From Thiocapsa sp. (lineage in GTDB: Bacteria; Pseudomonadota; Gammaproteobacteria; Chromatiales; Chromatiaceae): a stretch of DNA of 64,000 nt. The stretch spans positions 1,240,001 through 1,304,000 of the forward strand of contig NZ_CP073760.1 in NCBI RefSeq assembly GCF_018399035.1, in the 5' to 3' direction. Shown in pieces: positions 27,794 to 36,430 of the stretch (positions are counted from its first letter, which is position 1; each line of letters opens with the position of its first letter). The notes beneath the pieces are model-generated. The model searched no databases. It saw only the letters and a list, made by a program, of their open reading frames with translations, and was not told the origin of the DNA. Position numbers and translations under genes: made by a program.

Positions 27794-29501
27794 GGGGCAG
27801 GAATTCGAGCGTATCCAGCCGAAGAGTCCCGCTCAAGAGTCGGTCCAGGGCGGTGGTCGCGGCCCTGCGAACCCGCATGCCGACAAGCAGACCGTCCTCC
27901 GGAACCTGGATCTCGAGCTCGAAGGGTTCGCGGGTCCAGCTTCCCCAGCGCGGCGGGGTCTGCACCCGGACCCCCGGGCTTGTCGCGATGGTGTAAAGCT
28001 CCACGAAGACCCCCGAGCGCGTCGTGATGCCGTCGCCCGACCAGTAGCCGTGGAGACGGTAGGATGTGCCCGGCCGCACGCGCATGATTTGGCTGGGTTG
28101 GCCGAGAGCCACATTTGCGGTCCCGAGGAAATCGATGCGCAGACTCTGGTGTGTTGCATCGCCGTTCGGCCCTTCAACGCCGATCCTGAAACCGTCTCCG
28201 GTGGCGTGATAGCGCCAGCCGGGCGTGGCCCAACCGGGCCTGAAGTCGGGACCGAGCGGGACAAGCGGCTCCTCGAAGCGGCCGTTGACGAGCCCCGGCG
28301 GTTCACCGAGCGCCTGCTCCCAAACCGCATCGGCCTCCGCATGACGTCCTTGAGCCGCGAGCATTTGAAGATAGGGAAACAAGAGATCCTCCAGGGCGCG
28401 GCTCTTGTCGTCGAGCCGAGCCCAGAGGGCCTGTGCCAACGCCGGATCGCCGGCACGGCGGGCGAGGTCGAGGAGACCACGCTGATACACCAAGGCATCG
28501 TTCGGCCCGCTCGACCAAACCTGCGCCGCAGCATCGACCAGGGCCTCGGGCGCCGGCTCGAGACGGCGTGCAAGACCCAAGGTCCGAAGCCCATCCTGTG
28601 GCGCGATCGCCCAGTAGTGCATGAGTGCGGCAAAGGCCGCATCGGGCGGTCCCAAGGCGACCTGCATCCAGGCTGCGCGCTGCTGCAGGGTCGCGCGCTC
28701 GGGCCACAATGCGCGAGCAACGCGGATGCTCCGTGCGGCACCCTCCCGATCACCCGATGACGCGAGCAGCTCGCCCAGGTCCAGCCAGGTCGGGGCGTAG
28801 AGGGGGCGTTCGCGCAGACTGATCTCCAGCAGATTGCGAGGCTCGGACGCGTCGCCGGACAGGGGCAAGAGACGGCGCGCCCATTGGCGTGCGGCCTCGC
28901 CGCCGCTCCAGGGCAGACGCGGCGGGATCGGCAGGCGCCGGCCAAAGCCCCAGGACCGTTTCGAATCGACCCACATGGGCAACGACGCCATAGAGGGCCT
29001 CGGCGAAGACCAGCGCGACCAGAATCCCGACCAAGACCGCCAGCTGCCGCCGCGGCAGCTCCGCCACCAAGGCGGCCGCCGCCCAATAGGTCGTAAAGAT
29101 CCCCCAGTATCCGAGTGTGGCGGCAACGTTGGGTGAAAGACGGGTGATCGGCAGCTCGGGGTACTGCGCAAGCAGATCCAGCGGATAGTCACCGATCCAA
29201 TCGAAGAGCGCCCGCGGCAAAGGCAGAAGCTGCAACCCGATCCACCCCGAGACCGCCAGCCAGACCCACAACCAACCGCGATCCCGCGCATCCGCCCCCG
29301 TCCCGCGAGCGAGGCGCCAGGACCAAGTCAAAAAGAACAGCCCCGCAATCGTCGCCCGGCCAAGGCACGCGGCCCCGGGTGCACGCCGCCCATCATGACC
29401 ATCAAGACCGCCGCGACCGCGCCGATCACCCAGACCTGCAACCAGGCCAAGGCATTCGGGACAGCGGTCGAGTCGATTGGAACCGCGGTTGCAACGGACA
29501 T
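27783..29501 (-). pseudogene. O-antigen-ligase-like membrane protein, broken by frameshifts and internal deletion
   Basis: Three frames must be joined. MSVATAVPIDSTAV...LMVMMGGVHPGP (start 29501) shifts near 29350 into ATIAGLFFLTWSWRLARG and WLAVSGWIGLQLLPLPRALFDW, several membrane helices typical of Wzy/ligase proteins, up to FETVLGLWP. Another frame then gives a TPR-like soluble part (LLEISLRERPLYAPTWLDLGELLASSGDREGAA...) and a beta-rich end (WRYHATGDGF...LEFLPLGQ). The central Wzy_C core expected between them is missing near 28930. Confidence 0.65.
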
Positions 29502-29701
29502 CGCGTCGCGTCGTCTCGTCATCGAATTCTTCGCAAGAAACCCAGTCTCTTCAGGGCGGGGCGTTGACGGGGATGAGCTTCCCCATCAAATCATCCGGTG
29601 AGCCTCCAAGCTTACCATCCGAATCCTTCCCGACCATACGCCGAACCTTGCACCGCCATCGTCGATCCGGCAACACCGTCGACCAGACTAAGCGGATGAG
29701 C

Positions 29702-29998
29702 TCAGCCGCCGTTCTCGGCCCAAAGCCCGACCCTCCTCCCCATCATCCCCGCCGAAAAAACTGCGGCACCTTCGACAGATTCTTCCACGCCAGCGCCACC
29801 GGCCTGCCGACCCGGTTCGCTCACCAGCACCGCAAGCCGGGCGCGATGGGGCTGCAGCGCATCCAGCGTCCCGTCCCGGCTCCCGCCGTCGATCAGGATA
29901 TGCTCCAGGTCCGGATAGGACTGCCCGGCCACCGAGGCCAAGCAGTCGCCGACCGTCTCGACGCAGTTCCAGGTGGCCGTGATGACCGAAATCTTCAT
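29702..29998 (-). pseudogene. Glycosyltransferase family 2 copy with internal deletion
   Basis: The first 66 residues (MKISVITATWNCVETVGDCL, then LIDGGSRDGTLDAL) are those of the gene at 34485-35233. The next stretch is the extreme 3' end of the same gene in another frame (WKNLS...QFFRRG). About 500 bp in the middle are gone. The breakpoint falls in CCGGTTCGC versus CCGGCTCGC, short direct repeats that are 17 bases from either end of the lost segment. The 5' flank (to about 30190) is also duplicated. Confidence 0.85.
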
Positions 29999-30169
29999 AA
30001 GCGCAGACCAAACACCGAAGCCAACAACAAAAAAACCGAGCCTAAGCCCGGTTCAGTGACCTCACGCCCCGCGCCGGCGACGAGAGCGCCGGCAACCGGG
30101 TCAGACGAGCTCACTCCCACGCGGAGAGACTGCCGATGCGCTCCCACCCATCCACATCGCGTTCTCAAG

Positions 30170-30430
30170 ACCGGGTAGGGGCGACTCAAGACCGGGTAGC
30201 GGCGACTTCAGTCGCCCAGAGGTAGCGGCGACTTCAGTCGCCCATGGGTAGGGGCGACTTCAGTCGCCCATGGGTAGCGGCGACTTCAGTCGCCCATGGG
30301 GGCGACTTCAGTCGCCCGGAAACCAAGCCGCAGGAGCGAGAGGGCGACTGAAGTCGCCCCTACACTTGTCCCGCAACCGCGCCCCGTTGGCGCGCCCGGC
30401 ACGGCGGGGCGTCGGCGCCGACATCGGATC
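30170..30430. repeat. REP array plus truncated R1 unit
   Basis: Several REP palindromes with spacer ATGGGTAGC or AGAGGTAGC, then GGAAACCAAGCCGCAGGAGCG, an inverted REP, and an R1 copy (from 30365) cut after GACATCGGATC, where it fuses with Rpn gene sequence. Confidence 0.85.
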
Positions 30431-30653
30431 TGGGCCATGACGACCAGGGCAAACGGGTTGTTGCTGGCCTCCAGCGCGGGCCAGGCTTCGGGGGTGTCCC
30501 AGTCGATGAGCTTGACCATCGGGAAGCGGAAGTTGATGGAACAGCCCCAGAGGTCGTCGGAGTAGTGCTCGGGGCGGAAGCGCGGATCGGTGTCGGCGAG
30601 CACGGCGAGGCTGGCGACGGGAACGCCGTGGGCGTCGCGGATCTTGTGGTTGC
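30427..30653 (-). pseudogene. Internal fragment of the Rpn nuclease gene
   Basis: About 75 codons corresponding to NHKIRDAHGVPVASLAVLADTD...DLWGC...FPMVKLIDWDTPEAWPALEAS...VVMAQIR of the intact copies. The left edge joins R1 at the shared bases CGGATC, a microhomology junction. The right edge ends abruptly after TTGTGGTTG. Confidence 0.9.
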
Positions 30654-30737
30654 CTGCAATTTCGCCTGTCTCGTTGCGCTAAAATCTCATCAGACCTAAA
30701 ATTAGAGCCTATCTTGTAGCTTATTCAGGAGCCGACG

Positions 30738-30989
30738 ATGGACACGATCTACGCCGACCAAACCATCAGCATGTCCGAGTTCAAGAAGAATCCGGCACAA
30801 GTGCTGCGCACGGCAGGCGATAAGCCCGTGGCGGTGCTCAGCCACAACCGCCCCGCCTTCTACATGGTGACACCCAAGTTGTTCCAGTTGCTCGTCGAGG
30901 AACTGGCCGACCACGACTTGGTGGAGATTGCCCGGGAGCGCTTGACGCGCAGGCACACGGCCATTGATGTCGAGATCGACCAGATCTGA
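30738..30989 (+). CDS. Phd/YefM-type antitoxin (StbD-like)
   Basis: 83 residues, start ATG 30738 after AGGAG. ISMSEFKKNPAQVLRTAGDKPVAVLSHNRPAFYMVTPKLFQLLVEEL is the Phd/YefM DNA-binding fold, and the C-terminal helix LVEIARERLTRRHTAIDVEIDQI wraps the toxin. It is followed 7 bases later by its RelE-type toxin. Expected to repress its own promoter in the A/T-richer stretch 30680-30725. Confidence 0.9.
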   Translation: MDTIYADQTISMSEFKKNPAQVLRTAGDKPVAVLSHNRPAFYMVTPKLFQLLVEELADHDLVEIARERLTRRHTAIDVEIDQI

Positions 30990-30996
30990 AGCCGTT

Positions 30997-31488
30997 GTGA
31001 CTTACCGACTTCAGTTCTTACCAGAGGCGCTCGAGGAGTGGCAAACGCTTGATGGAAGCGTCAAGACCTTGCTGCGCAAGGCCCTCAAAAAACGGCTGGA
31101 GCAACCACGTGTGCCAGGTTCAGAACTTCACGCAGAGCTACGCGACTGTTACAAGATCAAACTGCGCAAGATCGGTTACCGGCTCATCTACGCCGTTGAG
31201 GATGATGTGCTGGTCGTGCTGGTACTCTCGGTCGGCAAGCGAGAGGAGATGGCGGCCTACCTGCAAGCCATTGATCGGCTTCTGACCAAGAACAGAACTG
31301 ATCGCTCCTCGTCGTGTCGGCTCCCCTCGTTCCCCTGCGCCACCTCGGCAGGCATCGCTCAGGCACGAGAAGCAGAGCTTCACGGACCGGGTTCCCGAGC
31401 AGAGCTTGGGAACCAGTACAAACTATCCCCGTATCCCGCCGTATCAGCAAACAAACTTGACTCGACGGGCGCGCCCGGCCAAGCTTGA
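30997..31488 (+). CDS. RelE/StbE-type toxin with a non-homologous C-terminal extension
   Basis: From GTG 30997 (MTYRLQFLPEALEEWQTLDGSVKTLLRKALKKRLEQP). The RelE fold shows YKIKLRKIGYRLIYAVEDDVLVVLVLSVGKREEMAAY, the mRNA-cleaving site region. The family normally stops after about 90 residues (AIDRLL). Here the frame runs on for about 70 residues without similarity, suggesting that the native stop was lost by recombination around 31290. Confidence 0.85.
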   Translation: MTYRLQFLPEALEEWQTLDGSVKTLLRKALKKRLEQPRVPGSELHAELRDCYKIKLRKIGYRLIYAVEDDVLVVLVLSVGKREEMAAYLQAIDRLLTKNRTDRSSSCRLPSFPCATSAGIAQAREAELHGPGSRAELGNQYKLSPYPAVSANKLDSTGAPGQA

Positions 31489-31522
31489 CAAACCGAATCC
31501 AGTCCGAAAATGGTCCGTTTCG

Positions 31523-31807
31523 ATGCGTGAATCCATCCTCAGCCTGAGTGACTTCAAGGCCGACGCGAGCCGGCTGCTCGATCAGATCCGCGACGAGCCG
31601 ACCCGGATCGTCCTGACCCAAAACGGCCGCGCACGAGCGGTCGTCGAAGACTACGCAGCGTATCAGCGTCGTGAGCAAGCGCTTGTGATGCTCAGGCTCA
31701 TGGCGCAAGGGGAGGCAGATGCACGCGCGGGAAGGCTGACCGATCAAGAGAACGTTTTCGCGACGCTGCGCGAGCGATTGCAGGGCACGTCGTCGTCCGA
31801 TGCATGA
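31523..31807 (+). CDS. Phd/YefM-type antitoxin
   Basis: 94 residues from ATG 31523 (MRESILSLSDFKADASRLLDQIRDEPTRIVLTQNGRARAVVEDYAAYQRREQALVMLRLMAQGEADARAG), a classic Phd fold plus toxin-binding tail. It overlaps the ParE-like toxin gene by 8 bases (ATGCATGA). Confidence 0.9.
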   Translation: MRESILSLSDFKADASRLLDQIRDEPTRIVLTQNGRARAVVEDYAAYQRREQALVMLRLMAQGEADARAGRLTDQENVFATLRERLQGTSSSDA

Positions 31808-32126
31808 GCGTCGAGTCCGCTGGACCGAGGCCGCCCGTGTTGACCTGGAGCTCATTGTCGATTTCATCGCCGAGGATTCCGTTGAAAACGCCGTCGGGGT
31901 GCTCGACCGCCTAGAGGAGCGGGCCCGGGCGCTTCGCCTTGCCGCCGAGCGTGGTCGCGGCGTGCCGGAGCTGCAAGTCGTGGATGTCCTCCAGTACCGC
32001 GAACTCATCGAGCGGCCCTGGCGGATCATCTATCGGATCGAGCCGGACCAGGTCGTCGTGCTGGCGGTGCTCGACGGCCGACGCGACCTGGGCTCGCTAC
32101 TTTTGGAGCGGCTGGTCCGTGACTAG
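31800..32126 (+). CDS. ParE/RelE superfamily toxin
   Basis: 108 residues: VRWTEAARVDLELIVDFIAEDSVENAVGVLDRLEERARAL...RGVPELQ...YRELIERPWRIIYRIEPDQVVVLAVLDGRRDL. The ParE-type order of an N-terminal helical hairpin and C-terminal strands is clear and full length. Members poison gyrase or cleave mRNA; which applies here is unknown. Confidence 0.9.
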   Translation: MHERRVRWTEAARVDLELIVDFIAEDSVENAVGVLDRLEERARALRLAAERGRGVPELQVVDVLQYRELIERPWRIIYRIEPDQVVVLAVLDGRRDLGSLLLERLVRD

Positions 32127-32140
32127 CAAACGCTCCGAGC

Positions 32141-32299
32141 TAACTCGCTCCCACGCTCCGCGTGGGAGTGTAGCCCCGACGCTCCGCGTCGGACCTCGCA
32201 GGCAGGGCAACCGGACCCGATCGAGACGCCCACGCACCCATCGGGCATCGAACGCGGAGCGTCCACAAGACACTCCCACGCAGAGCGTGGGAGCGAGTC
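32141..32299. repeat. GTGGGAG-family inverted-repeat element
   Basis: Begins TAACTCGCTCCCACGCTCC and ends with the inverse GGAGCGAG(T). Inside are CGACGCTCCGCGTCGG and its partner ACGCGGAGCGT. The same element, complete or partial, occurs at 42150, 45371, 54430, 57641, 59551 and 60972, so it is a dispersed BIME/MITE-like family. No ORF. Confidence 0.85.
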
Positions 32300-32334
32300 A
32301 GGCTTCGGGGGTGTCCCAGTCGATGAGCTTGACC
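32299..32334 (-). pseudogene. 36-bp micro-fragment of the Rpn nuclease gene
   Basis: Matches the codons for VKLIDWDTPEA of the intact copies exactly. It lies directly at the end of the GTGGGAG element, so it was captured during repeat recombination. Confidence 0.8.
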
Positions 32335-32364
32335 GGTGAGGAGACCGAGGATGGCTGTCGTGTC

Positions 32365-32733
32365 TCAGGCGGCTTGCTCGGTCTTCTCCGTCAGGTGCAG
32401 ATCGACATGGATCTCGTTGAACGGGCAGCAGACACCACCACTGGTCGTGCGCTCCAAGAGTCCCAGGTTCACCAGCGCGTCCACATCCTCGGACACCCGC
32501 TTGACGTCGCGACCGGCGCGCCGAGCGGTCTCGCGCAAGCCGAGCTCGCCGGCCCCGATGAGCAACTGCAACAATGCCCACCGACGCTCCGTCAGTTGGC
32601 TGAAAAAGGCCGCCGGGCTCTCGAAATTGAGCGTTTCGCCTCGGTAGCCGGACGCACTGAAGGCGCCTGCCCGGGCGCGTAGCAGATCCTTCCAGTGCGG
32701 GGACATTGTGATCGTCAGTCTGCGTTGCGGCAT
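32365..32733 (-). CDS. HVO_A0114-type winged-helix antitoxin (second TumA-like)
   Basis: 122 residues: LTERRWALLQLLIGAGELGLRETARRAGRDVKRVSEDVDALVNLGLLERTTSGGVCCPFNEIHVDLHL. Same layout as the 16226-16573 protein (winged HTH, then PFxEIxVD/YDEVRIE tail). Gene order is toxin then antitoxin with a 19-base overlap, again as in the first pair. Confidence 0.8.
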   Translation of the reverse strand: MPQRRLTITMSPHWKDLLRARAGAFSASGYRGETLNFESPAAFFSQLTERRWALLQLLIGAGELGLRETARRAGRDVKRVSEDVDALVNLGLLERTTSGGVCCPFNEIHVDLHLTEKTEQAA

Positions 32734-33002
32734 CGTTGGACCTCCTCGATGAAGTCTTCGATCAGTTGCTCGGGGCCGCTGAACCGGTATGGGTGTTCCT
32801 TGCCGCCGATGCGGCAGTGGTCACCTTTGCCACGCTCGTTGTCGAAACCAACCAGCCGTCGTCCATTGCGCACATAGACCAGACGGTTTTTGTAACAATG
32901 TCCGGACGGTGGTACTGGCTCCGGGAGTCGCCAGACCACCAGCTCAATGATGTCATCCTCCAGGGTGACGTCCTTGAGGCGTGTGATCAGTTCAGCAGAC
33001 AT
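32715..33002 (-). CDS. DUF6516 (TumE-like) toxin, second copy
   Basis: 95 residues from ATG 33002 (MSAELITRLKDVTLEDDIIELVVWRLPEPVPPSGHCYKNRLVYV). The NERGKGDHCRIGGKEHPYRF motif matches the first TumE-like toxin, but overall identity is moderate, so the pairs were acquired separately. A TTG at 33038 is an alternative start. Confidence 0.8.
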   Translation of the reverse strand: MSAELITRLKDVTLEDDIIELVVWRLPEPVPPSGHCYKNRLVYVRNGRRLVGFDNERGKGDHCRIGGKEHPYRFSGPEQLIEDFIEEVQRCRNAD

Positions 33003-33135
33003 GCCGGAGAATGCGCCTATCAGGTCGAGCGTTGTCAATCATGCCAACGCTGGCTGGCTCGGGGTGGATGCGCAGCTGTTGCAAGCTACAGGGATCTATG
33101 CACTCGGTATGCTCTGGCCGGGGCTTTGTCTTTCC

Positions 33136-33265
33136 TGCCCGGCGGGCTCGGCGGGGCGTCGGCGCCGACATCACTTCAGTCGCCCATGGGTAGGGGCGAC
33201 TTCAGTCGCCCGGAAACCAAGCCGCAGGAGCGAGGGGCGACTAAAGTCGCCCCTACCCCCGACCC
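33136..33265. repeat. Truncated R1 core and REP palindromes
   Basis: 33142-33172 matches the GGCGGGGCGTCGGCGCCGACATC part of R1 only. REPs and GGAAACCAAGCCGCAGGAGCG follow. Downstream to 33400 two copies of a CGTGGTACGTCCCCGGTTTCTC tail are seen. No gene in 33003-33449. Confidence 0.75.
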
Positions 33266-33449
33266 GCCCCGGCACCCTGGATGGTGCACCATCTCCCCAT
33301 CCAACCACATCGCGTTCTCGGGACCGTGCGCGATGACCGTGGTACGTCCCCGGTTTCTCCGGTTTCTCCCGATGACCGTGCTACGTCCCCGGTTTCTCCC
33401 GGGCTGAAGCACGCACATACCAAATGTTCCGTGTGTCCCCGAACCGTGA

Positions 33450-33929
33450 CTAACTGGATCGGATCTGCGCCAACAGGTCAATGGAGACTCGGTAGCCGAC
33501 ATCCGACATCTGCCGAATGCACCCTTCCGCGCTCGGGATCAGCCCTCTGCGTTCCGCCATATCGAGCAGCCGTACCGATCCGACGATGTTCAGCCCCTTG
33601 CGTAAGGCATAGCGCCTCGCCAATCGGTCATCCATGATCAACAATGAATTCTCGGGGTCCTCCAGAGCCAGTCGGATCGAATCGCTTTCACCGATCCCTA
33701 AGCTGGGGGTCAGGGGAACTGATTCCGTTCCATGCGCCTCGACGACCAGCCAGCCCTCCCGGAGAGCGGCTGCGATCCGTTGCGCGTCCACTCCCTCGGT
33801 CACCAAGCACTCGTTCCGTACCGAACCGGTGATCTGGATTTGCGAAAACAACGCCCGCAGGACGACAAGCCCGTCGATGCCGGCAAAGGCGATCAGTGGC
33901 CCCGCGTCGGCGATTACGACGCGAGCCAT
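33450..33929 (-). CDS. DUF3368 PIN-domain toxin
   Basis: 159 residues. PIN nuclease layout: VVIADAGPLIAFAGIDGL (first Asp), RNECLV (Glu), SLGIGESDSIRLALE and LLIMDDRLARRYALRKGLNIVGSVRLLDMAERRGLIP (last Asp). DUF3368 PIN proteins pair with UPF0175 antitoxins; the partner is directly upstream with a 16-base overlap. Looks intact. Confidence 0.85.
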   Translation of the reverse strand: MARVVIADAGPLIAFAGIDGLVVLRALFSQIQITGSVRNECLVTEGVDAQRIAAALREGWLVVEAHGTESVPLTPSLGIGESDSIRLALEDPENSLLIMDDRLARRYALRKGLNIVGSVRLLDMAERRGLIPSAEGCIRQMSDVGYRVSIDLLAQIRSS

Positions 33930-34252
33930 CGATCCAGGTCAGCGGCATCGTGCTCGGTGGTTTCGTCGCAGCGGACGACGTCGATACCCAGATCTCCCAG
34001 ATACTGGAGAAACGCCTGCAGAACCATACCGCTCAGCCGGACCGCCCCGCCCAGAGAGAGTGTCCCGTCTTGGAACAGCGTCGCGGCCAAGGCCGGTCTC
34101 ACCGACTGTTCCCCCTCGGCAATCGTCTTGTCGAGGTGCACGATCAGCGCGTTCGGCTCATCGCCTTTGAGTACCAGCACGGGCGACTCTTCCGCCTGGC
34201 GCAGCGCGAGGGATGGATTCTTCTTCAGGTTTCTGACATTCGTGGCGTGCAT
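33914..34252 (-). CDS. Phd-like/UPF0175 antitoxin
   Basis: 112 residues. The N-terminal half HATNVRNLKKNPSLALRQAEESPVLVLKGDEPNALIVHLDK is Phd-like. The C-terminal half RPALAATLFQDGTLSLGGAVRLSGMVLQAFLQYLGDLGIDVVR is a UPF0175 helix-turn-helix. The same fused layout occurs at 62699-63031. Confidence 0.85.
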   Translation of the reverse strand: MHATNVRNLKKNPSLALRQAEESPVLVLKGDEPNALIVHLDKTIAEGEQSVRPALAATLFQDGTLSLGGAVRLSGMVLQAFLQYLGDLGIDVVRCDETTEHDAADLDRWLAS

Positions 34253-34484
34253 ATTTCACCTACGGGGACCGCCTGTTCAGACTCTTACTGTAGTCTACGC
34301 CGTGTAGTCCACGATGTCGCCGAGGCGTCGCGATGCTGCGCCATCTTGACGCAGTGCCGACTCGCCTCGAACCTGCCTGGACGGCTAAGGGGCGATTTCG
34401 GATTCCAGTCCGCTGTTTCCCGGGGACGCTGTCGGGGCGAATTCATTTAGCGCCCCGATACGCCGGTCCATCCTTTCCCGGACA

Positions 34485-35233
34485 TCACCCCCGCCGAAAA
34501 AACTGCGGCAGCTTGGACAGATTCTTCCACGCCAGCGCCCCCAGCCCGCCGACCCGGTTCGCCCGCAGCGCCCGATAATCCTCCCGAGACTTCTGCAGGA
34601 TCTTCCCCGGGGAGCGGTTGCTCACCCCGCCCACGCGCATGCACACCAGCACCTCCGGCACATACGCCACCCGTCCCGACATCTGCGTGAGCATCCGCAG
34701 CATCAGATCGTAGTCCGCCGCGATGCGATAGCGGGTATCGAAGACACCGAAGCGCGCATAGAGCGAGTGACGCAGATACAGCGTCGGATGCGGCGGCATC
34801 AGCCCCGACGCAGCCGCGCCGGCCGAAACGCCCCGGAGCGCCAATAGCGGATCACCCGCCCGGTGTCTTCGCGCGCCACATACACCAGGTCGCCGTAGAC
34901 CGCCTCCACCGCCGGATCCGCAAAGGCCCCGGCCACCCGCGCGAGCACGTCCGCATCGGCATAGACATCATCCGCATGCAGCAGACCCACCACCTCCCCG
35001 GTCGCCCGCGCGAGGCCCTTGTTCAACGCATCGTAGATCCCCCCGTCCGGCTCGCTCACCAGCACCGCAAGCCGGGCGCGATGGGGCTGCAGCGCATCCA
35101 GCGTCCCGTCCCGGCTCCCGCCGTCGATCAGGATGTGCTCGAGGTCCGGATAGGACTGCCCGGCGACCGAGGCCAAGCAGTCGCCGACCGTCTCGACGCA
35201 GTTCCAGGTGGCCGTGATGACCGAAATCTTCAT
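34485..35233 (-). pseudogene. Glycosyltransferase family 2 with one frameshift
   Basis: GT-A glycosyltransferase for surface polysaccharide: MKISVITATWNCVETVGDCL, ILIDGGSRDGTLD, LLHADDVYADADVLARV (DxD-like), then after a one-base loss near 34810 LMPPHPTLYLRHSLYARFGVFDTRYRIAADYDLMLRML, ending WKNLSKLPQFFRRG. All parts are present, so a single repair would restore about 250 residues. Confidence 0.85.
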
Positions 35234-35398
35234 AAGCGCAGACCAAACACCGAAGCCAACAACAAAAAACCGAGCCCAAGCCCGGTTCCGGTCAGTGACC
35301 TCACGCCCCGCGCCGGCAACCGGGTCAGACGCGCTCACTCCCACGCGTAGAGACTGCCAATGCACTCCCACCCATCCACACCGCGCCCTCAAAACCGG

Positions 35399-35500
35399 GT
35401 AGGGTAGCGGCGACTTCAGTCGCCCAGAGGTAGCGGCGACTTCAGTCGCCCATGGGTAGCGGCGACTTCAGTCGCCCGGAAACCAAGCCGCAGGAGCCAA
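35399..35500. repeat. REP array (three to four units)
   Basis: Three REP palindromes at 26-bp spacing followed by GGAAACCAAGCCGCAGGAGC. It is the counterpart of the array next to the deleted glycosyltransferase copy at 30170. Confidence 0.85.
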
Positions 35501-35532
35501 CGCCAGCACAAAGAACAATCCCAGCGGATACA

Positions 35533-35537
35533 CCAAC
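35533..35537. repeat. Target duplication CCAAC, left
   Basis: CCAAC immediately before the transposon end and again at 39053-39057 immediately after it. Confidence 0.9.
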
Positions 35538-35755
35538 TGTTGTTTCCCATCCTGATCCGCAAACCACCGGCCATTTTTGCAGGGAATCTTCCACCGGTGA
35601 TGTCGTTTTCCGGTGAGGTAATGCGGTAAGCGCGGAGCGCGGATGTCCCGCACGCTTCACCGGCGTGCACTCTCGCGGTCGCCCCGGCACAATCGCCTCA
35701 CCCTCCTCCAAATGAGAAGGCCCGCCACGGGTGCAACCGTGCGGGCCGATGGCCG

Positions 35756-36430
35756 GTGCAACTACGCTTCGAGTGTCATCTCACCGGCGCGGACTACGTT
35801 ATCCAGCAAGCCTGGTTGGATGCAAGTCTTCCGCGCTGTCCGCTGCATCCGCAAGGCGGGTGTCACTTCGCTCGGCACGGGACCTATGCGCGGGTCTCCC
35901 CGCCCGGCACGCGCGTGGCGCGCTGGTACTGTCCCGAGGGGCATCGCACCTTCAGTCTGCTCCCCGACTGTCTGGCGGCGCGCCTCTCGGGCACGCTCGC
36001 GGAGGTCGAGGCGGTGGTCAGTGCGGCCGAGCAGGCCCCGAGTCTGGAAGCGCTGTGCAAGCAGCACCGTCTGGACATCGAGCTACCCGGGGCGTTGCGC
36101 TGGGTGCGACGGCGCGTGCAGGACGTGCACAGCGCGTTGCATCGGATCAAGGGCATCCTGGGCGAGCCTTTCGCGCTGGTCGAGCCGACCCTCACGGCGT
36201 TTGCCGACCACCTGGAGGTGGAGCAGGTTTTGGTGGCGCTGCGCGGGATCGCCGCGGCGTGGTTGGACGCGCTGCCCAGCCGCTCGGATTCGCGCCCCGG
36301 CGCCACCCGGGCGGCGGTGCGCTCCCCCGCGTCCAACACCGTGCGGGGCCTGACCCGCCGGGATGCCAGGCGTAGGGTCTCCCGCGCAGGCAAACCGCCT
36401 GCGTCAGCCGCGGAGTGCGTCCATGAGTGA
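35756..36430 (+). CDS. DUF6431-like N-terminal transposon protein
   Basis: 224 residues from GTG 35756 (MQLRFECHLTGADYVIQQAW). A Cys/His-rich part CPLHPQGGCHFARHGTYARVSPPGTRVARWYCPEGHRTFSLLPDCLAARLSG looks like a zinc ribbon followed by an HTH, the pattern of DUF6431 proteins. The helical part HSALHRIKGILGEPFALVEPTLTAFADHLEVEQVLVALRGIAAAWLDALP follows. The stop overlaps the transposase ATG. Likely a DNA-binding accessory factor; the exact role is unknown. Confidence 0.65.
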   Translation: MQLRFECHLTGADYVIQQAWLDASLPRCPLHPQGGCHFARHGTYARVSPPGTRVARWYCPEGHRTFSLLPDCLAARLSGTLAEVEAVVSAAEQAPSLEALCKQHRLDIELPGALRWVRRRVQDVHSALHRIKGILGEPFALVEPTLTAFADHLEVEQVLVALRGIAAAWLDALPSRSDSRPGATRAAVRSPASNTVRGLTRRDARRRVSRAGKPPASAAECVHE

